Shown: piece by piece, positions 1 to 5,533 of the stretch
How the letters are laid out: the number at the start of each line of letters is the position of its first letter
Position numbering within the stretch: the first letter of the stretch is position 1
Assembly: GCA_937915915.1 (NCBI GenBank)
Contig: CALGGN010000183.1
Coordinates: forward strand, 1 to 5,533
Direction: 5' to 3'
Source: an uncultured Selenomonas sp.
Lineage (GTDB): Bacteria > Bacillota > Negativicutes > Selenomonadales > Selenomonadaceae
Length of the DNA stretch: 5,533 nt
Notes under the pieces: model-generated
What the model saw: only the letters and a program-made list of their open reading frames with translations
Database searches by the model: none
Told to the model about the DNA's origin: nothing
Made by a program: the position numbers and the translations under genes

Positions 1-1941
1 TGCGACTCCGAAGTTCAGAAAAAAGACCTCTCCCAGTGGTTCCTCAAAATAACGGACTATGCCGATGTGCTCCTGAAAGACCTCGACAAGCTCAAAGGCT
101 GGCCGGAACGCGTTAAGACCATGCAGGACAACTGGATTGGCCGCAGCGAAGGTCTGGAATTCGAGATGGACATAGAAGGGCTGGAGGAAAAGCTCTCCGT
201 CTACACGACCCGTCCCGATACGGCTTATGGTATCACCTTCGTAGCTCTGGCTGCTGAAAATCCACTCGTGGAAAAAATCTGTGAAAACAACCCCAAAGCC
301 GCCGAAATCAAGGCATTCTGCGACAAAGTCCGCAACCAGTCCGAGATGGAGCGTACCTCCAGCGAATCGGAAAAAGAAGGCATTTTCACAGGCGTTTACG
401 CCATCAACCCGTTCAATGGCAACAAGGCTCAGCTCTGGGTAACCAACTATGTACTGGCTGACTATGGTACGGGTGCCGTTATGGGCGTGCCCTCCGGCGA
501 CCAGCGCGACTGGATGTTTGCCAAGAAGTATGACCTGCCGATTATCCTGACTTTGCAGCCGAAGGACAAGGAACTCAAGCTCGAGGAAATGGATGCCGCC
601 TATACGGATAAGGACGGCGTACTGGTCAACTCCGGTAAATTCACGGGTATGGAAATGCACAAGGCCATGAGCGGCATCATTGATGAAGCCGAAGCTCAGG
701 GCTTTGGCAAGCGCAAGGTCAACTACCGCCTGCGTGACTGGCTGATTTCCCGTCAGCGTTATTGGGGCGCACCGATTCCGGTCATCCACTGCCCGCATTG
801 CGGCGAAGTGCTTGTGCCGGAAGAAGATTTGCCGGTTAGACTGCCGGAAGATGTCTCCTTTGACAGCGGCGCTCTGTCTCCGCTCGCTACGAGCGAAGCG
901 TTTGTCAACTGCAAGTGCCCGAAGTGCGGTGCCGATGCCAAGCGCGAAACGGATACCATGGATACCTTTATCTGCTCCTCCTGGTATTACCTGCGCTACA
1001 CCGACCCGAAAAACGATAAAGCGCCTTTTGCCAAGGATAAGGTCAATTACTGGGCACCCGTTGACCAGTATATCGGCGGTATCGAGCATGCCATCCTGCA
1101 TCTCCTGTATTCCCGCTTCTTCACGAAGGTGTTGAAGGACGAGGGACTGGTGGACTTTGATGAGCCATTCACGAATCTTTTGACGCAGGGCATGGTCATC
1201 AAGGACGGCGCGAAGATGTCGAAGTCCAAGGGCAACGTGGTTTCCCCGGAGGAAATTATTGCGAAGTACGGCGCGGACACCGCAAGGCTCTTCATCCTGT
1301 TCGCGGCGCCCGTGGAGCGCGATCTGGATTGGAGCGATCAGGGCGTCGAGGGGGCATACCGTTTCCTGAACCGCGTGTGGCGCATTTTGGGGCACTTCGA
1401 GGAGAGCATCCGGAGGGGCAAGCCGGACTACGATGTGGAAGCCCTCACGCAGGAAGAGCATGATCTTCGCCGTGTCCTCCATGTCACCATCAAGAAGGTC
1501 ACGGAGGATGTGGGCGACCGCTTCATGTTCAATACGGCGGTCAGCAGTCTCATGGAGCTTGTGAATGCGCTCTATGCTTTCCAGGACAAAGAACTGAACG
1601 CAGGGCTTGCGCGTGAGGTCGCGGAGAATCTGCTGAAGATGCTGGCACCTTTCGTGCCCCATATCGCGGAGGAACTTTGGAGCCGCATGTTCGGCGGGAG
1701 CAGCGTGCATCAGCAGAAATGGCCCGGCTATGATGCGTCCGCCATCGTGCTGGATGAGGTGGAGATCGTGCTCCAGGTCAATGGCAAGGTGCGTGGCAAG
1801 GTGACGATTCCTGCGGATATTGACCGCGAGGAAATGGAAAAGGTGGCTCGTGAACTGCCTCGCGCAAAGGAACTCACCGAGGGCAAAACCATTGTGAAGG
1901 TCATCTGCGTTCCGAACAAGCTCGTGAATATCGTTGTGTAG
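1..1941 (+). CDS. leuS: Leucyl-tRNA synthetase, C-terminal 646 residues (5' end outside window)
   Basis: Class I aminoacyl-tRNA synthetase that charges tRNA-Leu with leucine in the cytoplasm. The frame is open from base 1, starting CDSEVQKKDLSQWF, so the true start and the HIGH motif lie upstream. Bacterial LeuRS is about 800-830 residues, so roughly 160-180 are missing. Visible in order (window residue numbers): CP1 editing domain with the threonine-rich TTRPDT at 69-74 and GDQRD at 166-170, whose last Asp is the invariant editing Asp; the catalytic-core stretch DWLISRQRYWG from 246; a zinc-ribbon-like insert with CPHCG (C264, C267) and CKCPKCG (C304, C306, C309); GGIEHAILHLLYSRF near 360; KMSKS at 405-409 (bases 1213-1227); the helical anticodon-binding domain; and the small C-terminal domain (VNGKVRGKV). 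The leucine-specific insert before KMSKS in E. coli LeuRS is absent, as in Bacillus. Codon usage changes sharply near base 1100-1200 (see findings). No terminator follows, so it probably heads or sits within the operon. Confidence 0.97.
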   Translation, partial: CDSEVQKKDLSQWFLKITDYADVLLKDLDKLKGWPERVKTMQDNWIGRSEGLEFEMDIEGLEEKLSVYTTRPDTAYGITFVALAAENPLVEKICENNPKAAEIKAFCDKVRNQSEMERTSSESEKEGIFTGVYAINPFNGNKAQLWVTNYVLADYGTGAVMGVPSGDQRDWMFAKKYDLPIILTLQPKDKELKLEEMDAAYTDKDGVLVNSGKFTGMEMHKAMSGIIDEAEAQGFGKRKVNYRLRDWLISRQRYWGAPIPVIHCPHCGEVLVPEEDLPVRLPEDVSFDSGALSPLATSEAFVNCKCPKCGADAKRETDTMDTFICSSWYYLRYTDPKNDKAPFAKDKVNYWAPVDQYIGGIEHAILHLLYSRFFTKVLKDEGLVDFDEPFTNLLTQGMVIKDGAKMSKSKGNVVSPEEIIAKYGADTARLFILFAAPVERDLDWSDQGVEGAYRFLNRVWRILGHFEESIRRGKPDYDVEALTQEEHDLRRVLHVTIKKVTEDVGDRFMFNTAVSSLMELVNALYAFQDKELNAGLAREVAENLLKMLAPFVPHIAEELWSRMFGGSSVHQQKWPGYDASAIVLDEVEIVLQVNGKVRGKVTIPADIDREEMEKVARELPRAKELTEGKTIVKVICVPNKLVNIVV

Positions 1942-1965
1942 TCTATTCAGGGATGAGGCGAGGGG

Positions 1966-2139
1966 ATGCGGGATGTCTTGGACGAGGCGGCGAATATTCG
2001 CTATGTGTTCATGGATGCCAAATCCCTTTCCCGCCAAGAGAGCTGGAATGTGACCATGGAGCAGCTGCAGCCAAGAAGGCCGTACAGAAGATATTGGGAC
2101 AGAAACGATTCAGAGAAGGGGAGAATCCATCATGAATAA
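1966..2139 (+). other. Doubtful small reading frame (57 codons), possibly a frameshifted remnant
   Basis: The 190-bp gap between leuS and the next gene holds an ATG frame at 1966 that begins MRDVLDEAANIRYVFMDAK and ends at a TAA inside the next gene (2137-2139). Its first ~35 codons look coding: GC-rich third positions and ordinary residue composition, with GAGGCGAGG just upstream as a possible ribosome site. After about base 2070 the frame becomes a run of AGA/AGG arginine codons unlike the neighbours. At that point another frame reads AAAKKAVQKILGQKRF and stops in a TGA (2133-2135) overlapping the next start codon. A single indel could therefore have split one short gene. Neither product is recognised. 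It may equally be untranslated spacer, since no terminator or promoter is visible here. Confidence 0.25.
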
Positions 2140-2572
2140 AGTTGCAAATATGCTCAGCCGCATCAAGGCGGAGTTGTCTGAGGACGAGATCCATGCGCTG
2201 CAGGAGATGCTGAATCAGGGAGCGGATGGGCAGCAAGGGGCAGACCTGCGGGATGTCATGCAGGCAAAGCGGGAGGAGTCCGAGGCAGAGCCGCACATTA
2301 CGACGCGCAATTATCAAAGCTATGAGAGTGATCCGCGATTCAAGCTGATCGCAGAGGGCATGAAGGCGCTTGAGAAGGCGGAACATGCGGGGGATCGCGC
2401 AGAGATCCTAGCTGTGAAGAAACAGTATCCGCGTGCGGACGCATTTATTTCCGCCCTGATGGTGGCAAGCGCGGCAGGGGAGTCACGCCATGAGGCTGGC
2501 GTCCACGCGATGGACCGGCTGCTCAATGAGGAGCCGGTAGAGGATGTGTTGGCGGAGCTGTGGAATAAATAA
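2132..2572 (+). CDS. Hypothetical protein, 146 residues, acidic and helical
   Basis: Not recognised. The ATG at 2132 follows a good ribosome site (GAAGGGGAG, about 8 bases upstream), and codon use matches dtd and the peptidase gene (GAG, GCG), so it is a real gene. The protein is soluble, with no signal peptide or membrane segment. Residues 1-29 look like an amphipathic helix (NMLSRIKAELSEDEIHALQE). Residues 30-60 form a Gln/Gly/Asp/Glu-rich, probably flexible linker. Residues 65-146 look mostly helical (FKLIAEGMKALEKAEHAGDR, then KKQYPRADAFISALMVASAA) and end in an acidic helix with the terminal sequence ELWNK. There are no cysteines and no obvious catalytic motif, which fits a small structural, adaptor or regulatory protein better than an enzyme, but that is inference. 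It sits between leuS and dtd in the same orientation, so it is likely co-transcribed with translation-related genes. Confidence 0.85.
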   Translation: MNKVANMLSRIKAELSEDEIHALQEMLNQGADGQQGADLRDVMQAKREESEAEPHITTRNYQSYESDPRFKLIAEGMKALEKAEHAGDRAEILAVKKQYPRADAFISALMVASAAGESRHEAGVHAMDRLLNEEPVEDVLAELWNK

Positions 2573-2589
2573 GGATCTGAACAGATCCT
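2572..2589. repeat. Perfect 18-bp palindrome between the hypothetical gene and dtd
   Basis: AGGATCTGAACAGATCCT is an exact inverted repeat beginning on the last base of the upstream stop codon. As RNA it can fold into a 7-bp stem with a GAAC loop. It is followed by TAAGGAACC rather than a T-run, so it is not a standard intrinsic terminator. It lies about 20 bases before the dtd start. It could be a protein-binding operator, an mRNA-processing or stabilising hairpin, or chance; the sequence does not decide. Confidence 0.6.
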
Positions 2590-2610
2590 AAGGAACCGGG
2601 AGGGTGAGCG

Positions 2611-3054
2611 ATGCGCGCGGTGGTGACGAGGGTGCGCGAGGCGTCAGTGGAGATCGATCATGCGCTGCACGGAAAAATCGGCAAGGGCTATCTGGTGCTT
2701 TTGGGCATCGGGCCTGAGGATGAGGAAAAGGATGCTGTGCACCTGGCGGAAAAGATATGCAATCTGCGCGTGTTTGAAGACGAGCAGGGAAAGATGAATC
2801 TGGATCTTGCATCGGTGGGCGGCTCTTTGCTGGTGGTGTCACAGTTTACGCTTTATGCGGATCTGAAGAGCCGCAGGCCCGGCTTTTCCCATGCGGCGAA
2901 GCCCGCGCAGGCGATTCCGCTGTATGAGCGTTTCATGGAAGAGTGCCGCGCCAAGGGTTTTCCGGTGGAGAATGGGGAGTTCGGCGCGGATATGCAGGTT
3001 TTTTCCGTGAATGACGGGCCTGTGACTTTGCTGTTCGATACGAAAGAGGTGTGA
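2611..3054 (+). CDS. dtd: D-aminoacyl-tRNA deacylase (DTD family)
   Basis: Hydrolyses the ester bond of D-aminoacyl-tRNAs (and, in this family, glycyl-tRNA-Ala), recycling tRNA and keeping D-residues out of proteins. It acts in the cytoplasm as a homodimer with active sites at the dimer interface. The 147-residue length is normal. The start MRAVVTRVREASV matches the family's usual beginning, and GGGAGGG precedes the ATG by about 8 bases. Signature motifs are present: SQFTLYAD at residues 77-84 (SQxxL) and NDGPVT at 134-139, whose Gly136-Pro137 is the chirality-checking Gly-cisPro pair. The supporting blocks KMNLDL (61-66) and RRPGF (88-92) are also intact. Its stop TGA (3052-3054) overlaps a possible GTG start of the next gene, so translation of the two is probably coupled. 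In many Firmicutes dtd follows relA/spoT; here it follows an unrecognised gene downstream of leuS. Confidence 0.96.
   Translation: MRAVVTRVREASVEIDHALHGKIGKGYLVLLGIGPEDEEKDAVHLAEKICNLRVFEDEQGKMNLDLASVGGSLLVVSQFTLYADLKSRRPGFSHAAKPAQAIPLYERFMEECRAKGFPVENGEFGADMQVFSVNDGPVTLLFDTKEV
3043..3050 (+). promoter_or_regulatory. Ribosome binding site supporting the ATG start at 3060
   Basis: AAAGAGGT, the last codons of dtd, lies 9 bases before the ATG at 3060. The alternative in-frame GTG at 3051 follows it directly, too close for normal initiation. This favours a 411-residue peptidase over the 414-residue reading. Confidence 0.6.
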
Positions 3055-3059
3055 GCCAG

Positions 3060-4295
3060 ATGGCATTTCAAGAGCGTTTGAGGAAACTGGCAAGGCTGGC
3101 GGTGCGCATGGGAGTGAATCTGCAGGAGGATCAGATGCTGGTCATCAACGCGCCAATCGAATGCGCGGAATTCGCGCGTTTGGCTGCTGAGGAAGCCTAC
3201 GCGGCAGGGGCGCATGATGTGGCGCTGAACTGGAATGATGAAAAGATGGCACGCATCCGCTATGAAAAGGCAAGGGATGCGGTCTTTTCGGAGTTTCCGA
3301 GCTGGCGGCAGAAATTCTATATGGACTATGCGGAGCAGGGCGCGGCATTTCTTTCGATTGCGGCGCAGGATCCCGAAATCTTCCGGAGCGTTGCGCCGGA
3401 TCGTTTGCTTCGTTCACGGCAGGCAGCAGGGGCGGCGCTGATGGAGTACAGGGAGCGGCTGATGAAGAATCGGAACACATGGTGCGTTGTGTCTGTTCCG
3501 ACAAGGGCATGGGCGAAAAAAGTGTTCCCCGATGTTTCGGCGGACGAAGCGACGGATAAGCTCTGGGAAGAGATTTTCCGCACGGTGCGCGTCTCGGAGG
3601 AATCGGATCCCGTGGAGGAATGGAGGGCGCATACAGCCTTCCTTGCAAAAGCGGCTGCGTTCATGAACGATCATGCCTTCCGTGCGCTGCACTATCAAAA
3701 CGGGCTGGGAACGGACCTGACGGTCCGGTTGCCGGAAGGTCATATCTGGGCAGGCGGTGCAGAACAGTCCGAGCTGGGCACGATATTTGTCGCGAATATG
3801 CCGACCGAGGAAGTCTATACGGCTCCGCTGCGGGACGGCGTGGACGGTACGGTATATGCGACGCGCCCGCTGGTCTACGAGGGGAATCTCATCGAGAATT
3901 TCCGCATTATTTTCGAGCGGGGAAAAGCCATCTCCTGCGCTGCCGAAAGGGGAGAGGAACATCTGAAGTCGCTGCTTGCGGTGGATGATGGGGCATCATA
4001 CTTGGGAGAGGTGGCGCTCGTGCCGTATGATTCCCCGATTTCCAAGAGCGGCGTGCTTTTCTACAACACCCTCTTTGATGAGAACGCTTCCTGCCATCTC
4101 GCTTTTGGCAAGGCTTATCCGACTTGCCTGAAGGGCGGGGAGAAGATGGCATCCGTGGAATTGTTGCAGCATGGACTGAACGATTCGCTGGTGCATGAGG
4201 ACTTTATGGTAGGTTCCGAAGATTTGTCCATTATGGGCATTCAAAAGGATGGGGCGGAGGTTCCTGTTTTTGTGGATGGAAAGTTTGTTTTTTGA
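3060..4295 (+). CDS. Aminopeptidase, peptidase family M29 (AmpS/AmpT/PepS-like)
   Basis: Metal-dependent exopeptidase that removes N-terminal residues from peptides in the cytoplasm, as for family M29 thermostable aminopeptidases. The protein is 411 residues from ATG 3060 (414 from GTG 3051), the usual family length of about 410. The N-terminal half (LRKLARLAVRMGVNLQEDQ) is the typical M29 opening. The C-terminal half carries the two-metal site, numbered from ATG 3060: NMPTEEVYTAP (Glu250/251), YLGEVALVPYDSPIS (Glu317), LFDENASCHLAFGKAY (His346, Tyr353) and HEDFMVGSEDL (His379, Asp381). All the expected ligand positions are filled, so it should be active. No signal peptide is seen. It overlaps or abuts dtd and ends the plus-strand gene run; a T-rich region without an evident hairpin follows. 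Substrate preference cannot be read from sequence. Confidence 0.94.
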   Translation: MAFQERLRKLARLAVRMGVNLQEDQMLVINAPIECAEFARLAAEEAYAAGAHDVALNWNDEKMARIRYEKARDAVFSEFPSWRQKFYMDYAEQGAAFLSIAAQDPEIFRSVAPDRLLRSRQAAGAALMEYRERLMKNRNTWCVVSVPTRAWAKKVFPDVSADEATDKLWEEIFRTVRVSEESDPVEEWRAHTAFLAKAAAFMNDHAFRALHYQNGLGTDLTVRLPEGHIWAGGAEQSELGTIFVANMPTEEVYTAPLRDGVDGTVYATRPLVYEGNLIENFRIIFERGKAISCAAERGEEHLKSLLAVDDGASYLGEVALVPYDSPISKSGVLFYNTLFDENASCHLAFGKAYPTCLKGGEKMASVELLQHGLNDSLVHEDFMVGSEDLSIMGIQKDGAEVPVFVDGKFVF

Positions 4296-4330
4296 TTTTT
4301 TTCAGGCAAGCAGGATTTTCATTTTTTTTG

Positions 4331-4336
4331 TATAAT
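4331..4336 (+). promoter_or_regulatory. Promoter -10 element (TATAAT) upstream of the ComFB-family gene
   Basis: A perfect TATAAT lies 41 bases before the GTG start, implying transcription from about 4341-4344 and a leader of about 35 bases. The matching -35 position (about 4308-4313, AAGCAG) does not resemble TTGACA. Upstream there are several T-runs (about 4287-4293, 4296-4302, 4322-4329) that could act as an UP-like or bent-DNA element compensating for the weak -35. A housekeeping sigma factor is the simplest assumption. Confidence 0.6.
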
Positions 4337-4361
4337 TATCACTGTGGGAGGGCAAGCTTGG

Positions 4362-4367
4362 AAGGAG
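4362..4367 (+). promoter_or_regulatory. Shine-Dalgarno site for the GTG-initiated ComFB-family gene
   Basis: AAGGAG, 10 bases before the GTG at 4378. No ATG lies at a suitable distance in that frame, so this site supports the GTG start. Confidence 0.7.
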
Positions 4368-4377
4368 TGGAGTCTCA

Positions 4378-4653
4378 GTGGATCTGAAGAATTTTATGGA
4401 AGATTATGTGGTGGCGAAGCTGGATGAGGTCTTGGCGCAGTACCCGGACTGCTGTCATTGCGAGCAGTGCAAGCGGGATATCGCGATTCTTGCGCTCAAC
4501 CACTTGCCGCCGAAGTATGTCTCGACGGAAAAGGGGCAGATTTTTGCGCGGGTGGAGAGCATGGGCAGCCAGTATGAGGTGGAGACCATCAAGCAGCTGG
4601 CGGATGCGATTGCCATTGTGAAGGCGCATCCCAGGCATCCGAAGCAGCAATAG
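4378..4653 (+). CDS. ComFB-family protein (late competence protein ComFB-like)
   Basis: A 91-residue protein that resembles the ComFB family throughout: the opening LKNFMEDYVVAKLDEVLAQY, the cysteine cluster C25-C26-H-C28-E-Q-C31, then KRDIAILALNHLPPKYVSTEKG, and the C-terminal helix ending IVKAHPRHP. In Bacillus subtilis comFB lies in the comF operon with the DNA-uptake helicase ComFA, but its own role in uptake is unclear and it is not strictly needed. The cysteines suggest zinc binding. Some ComFB-domain proteins of cyanobacteria have been reported to bind cyclic di-GMP, so a nucleotide-sensing role is possible here but not shown. The gene stands alone: its own promoter lies upstream, no comFA or comFC is visible, and a terminator follows. 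It starts with GTG. Confidence 0.88.
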   Translation: MDLKNFMEDYVVAKLDEVLAQYPDCCHCEQCKRDIAILALNHLPPKYVSTEKGQIFARVESMGSQYEVETIKQLADAIAIVKAHPRHPKQQ

Positions 4654-4660
4654 GGAGCTA

Positions 4661-4674
4661 TCCCCCATGGGGGA
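4661..4674. repeat. Perfect 14-bp palindrome next to the terminator
   Basis: TCCCCCATGGGGGA lies eight bases after the ComFB-family stop codon and five bases before the terminator stem. A hairpin here would have almost no loop. Its G-run could alternatively pair with the CCCC of the neighbouring stem, and its C-run could pair with the preceding GGGA, so the RNA may have competing folds. Function unknown. Confidence 0.45.
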
Positions 4675-4679
4675 CAGAA

Positions 4680-4714
4680 AGCCCCTGCGCCGATGTGGAT
4701 ATGGCGCAGGGGCT
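4680..4714. terminator. Hairpin terminator, probably bidirectional, between convergent genes
   Basis: AGCCCCTGCGCC (4680-4691) and GGCGCAGGGGCT (4703-4714) form a perfect, GC-rich 12-bp stem with an 11-base loop. It lies 26 bases after the plus-strand ComFB-family stop and 16 bases after the minus-strand aminotransferase stop. The tail is poor in T on both strands (CTGTTGG on plus; TTCTGTCC on minus), so release may be less efficient than at a classical site. Position and stem strength still make termination the best reading. Confidence 0.75.
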
Positions 4715-4730
4715 CTGTTGGCGTGTAGAA

Positions 4731-5533
4731 TCACTTACGTTTTTTGACGAAGTTTTCGATGCGGGCGAGTGCCTCGGAAATCTTGTCGATGGAGGTGGCG
4801 TAGGAGCAACGAACATGCCCTTCGCCGCACTTGCCGAAGGCGCTGCCCGGGACGAGAGCCACATGCTCCGCCTGCAGCAGCTTTTCCGCAAATTCCTCGG
4901 AGGTATAGCCTGTGGGGCTGATGTTCGGGAAGATGTAGAACGCACCTTTCGGCTCGAAGCAGGGAAGCCCCATCTTCGTGAATCCGTCATAGATGAGATG
5001 ACGCCGCCGATCATATTCCGCTACCATCTTTTTCATGTATTTCTCGCCGCGGCGAAGCGCCTCAATGGCGGCCGTCTGCGCCGTGATGGGAGCGCAGAGC
5101 ATGGTGTACTGGTGGATCTTGGTCATGGCCGCAATGATGTCGGCGTTGCCCAGCGCATAGCCGATGCGCCAGCCGGTCATGGCATAGGCCTTGGAAAAGC
5201 CGTTGAGCAGGATCGTGCGCTCTTTCATATCGGGCAGGGATGCAAAACAGGTATGCTCGCCGTCATAAGTGAGATCGCCGTAGATTTCATCGGAGATCAC
5301 GATGAGGTCCAGCTGTTTTGCAAAGTCCGCGATGGCAAGCAGATTCTCCCTGTTCATGATGGCGCCGGTCGGATTGTTCGGATAGCCGATCAGGATGGCC
5401 TTTGTCCTAGGCGAAAGGTGTTCCTCCAGCTCGGATGGCGTGATGCGGAACTCGTTTTCGATCTTTGCGGGGACGGCAACAGGGATGCCGCCCGCGAGGA
5501 TGGTGCATGCCTGATAGGACACATAGCACGGCT
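4731..5533 (-). CDS. PLP-dependent aminotransferase, class I/II (N-terminus outside window)
   Basis: Fold-type I, pyridoxal-phosphate aminotransferase of the aspartate/aromatic aminotransferase superfamily, which transfers amino groups between amino acids and 2-oxo acids in the cytoplasm. The frame runs off the right edge: the GTG at 5520-5522 is an internal Val in PCYVSYQACTILAGG, not the start. Of the usual ~390 residues, about 265 are present. Visible motifs, counting that Val as 1: YPNNPTGA (Asn50), SDEIY (Asp78, Tyr81; cofactor ring contacts), GFSKAYAMTGWRIGYA with Schiff-base Lys111 (bases 5190-5192) and phosphate-binding Arg119, and GHVRCSYA with Arg238 for the substrate carboxylate. 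All catalytic residues in this part are intact. It resembles the PatA/AspC-like enzymes of Firmicutes; the substrate cannot be assigned. It is convergent with the ComFB-family gene and shares the terminator region. Confidence 0.95.
   Translation of the reverse strand, partial: PCYVSYQACTILAGGIPVAVPAKIENEFRITPSELEEHLSPRTKAILIGYPNNPTGAIMNRENLLAIADFAKQLDLIVISDEIYGDLTYDGEHTCFASLPDMKERTILLNGFSKAYAMTGWRIGYALGNADIIAAMTKIHQYTMLCAPITAQTAAIEALRRGEKYMKKMVAEYDRRRHLIYDGFTKMGLPCFEPKGAFYIFPNISPTGYTSEEFAEKLLQAEHVALVPGSAFGKCGEGHVRCSYATSIDKISEALARIENFVKKRK

Noticed and set aside
67..69. GTG as the start of a shortened leuS
   Set aside because: The 22 upstream codons in frame (CDSEVQKKDLSQWFLKITDY and on) are canonical LeuRS sequence, so the gene simply enters from the left edge.
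1953..2135. A 60-codon plus-strand frame between leuS and the hypothetical gene as a complete gene
   Set aside because: Its first half is Cys/Gly-rich and looks like the off-frame reading of the better frame at 1966. Only the last ~25 codons look plausible, so it is treated as part of a possible frameshifted remnant.
2009..2386. A 125-codon minus-strand frame opposite the post-leuS spacer and the hypothetical gene
   Set aside because: It overlaps the well-supported plus-strand gene at 2132, has the Leu/Cys/Arg-rich composition of an antisense frame, and would run against the operon direction.
3414..3962. A 182-codon open frame on the minus strand inside the peptidase gene
   Set aside because: It lies wholly within the M29 gene, whose motifs are intact, and its product is Arg/Pro/Cys-rich as expected for an antisense shadow of GC-rich coding DNA. 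No ribosome site of note was seen.
4283..4302. The T-runs after the peptidase stop as an intrinsic terminator
   Set aside because: No GC-rich inverted repeat precedes the T-runs. They fit better as AT-rich promoter-upstream DNA, although weak or factor-dependent termination cannot be excluded.
5520..5522. GTG as the start codon of the aminotransferase
   Set aside because: The frame stays open to the window edge (PCY before the Val), and the family has about 125 more N-terminal residues, so this codon is an internal valine.

Overview
The window looks like a chromosomal segment of a moderately high-GC Firmicute. The leucyl-tRNA synthetase style, strong Shine-Dalgarno sites, tightly packed genes and a ComFB-family gene suggest a member of the Negativicutes (Selenomonas/Mitsuokella-like). 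That placement is an impression from protein sequence, not a database result. No mobile element, CRISPR array, rRNA or tRNA gene was seen.

Positions 1-4295 (plus strand) read as one run of genes: the 3' four-fifths of leuS (cut by the window start), a 190-bp spacer holding a doubtful small reading frame, an unrecognised 146-residue acidic protein, dtd (D-aminoacyl-tRNA deacylase), and an M29-family metallo-aminopeptidase. Spacings are short or overlapping and no terminator is visible between the genes, so they are probably co-transcribed. Two of the products guard aminoacyl-tRNA quality: LeuRS through its CP1 editing domain, and Dtd by removing D-amino acids from tRNA. The peptidase releases free amino acids. 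Positions 4296-4377 hold a T-rich promoter region with a perfect TATAAT, which starts a separate small transcription unit for a ComFB-family protein (4378-4653, GTG start). Convergent to it, a fold-type I PLP aminotransferase runs on the minus strand from 4731 past the right edge. The two converge on a strong 12-bp hairpin (4680-4714) that can serve both strands.

The most notable signal is inside leuS. The first ~1.1 kb uses GAA, GCC/GCT and GGT codons. The remainder of leuS and the genes behind it use GAG, GCG and GGG. The switch falls next to the highly conserved IGGIEHAILHLLYSRF block, as expected for intragenic homologous recombination or for a chimeric assembly join. Other points are the unrecognised operon protein, a Gly where the LeuRS editing motif usually has His, a perfect 18-bp palindrome between two operon genes, and the decayed-looking spacer after leuS.
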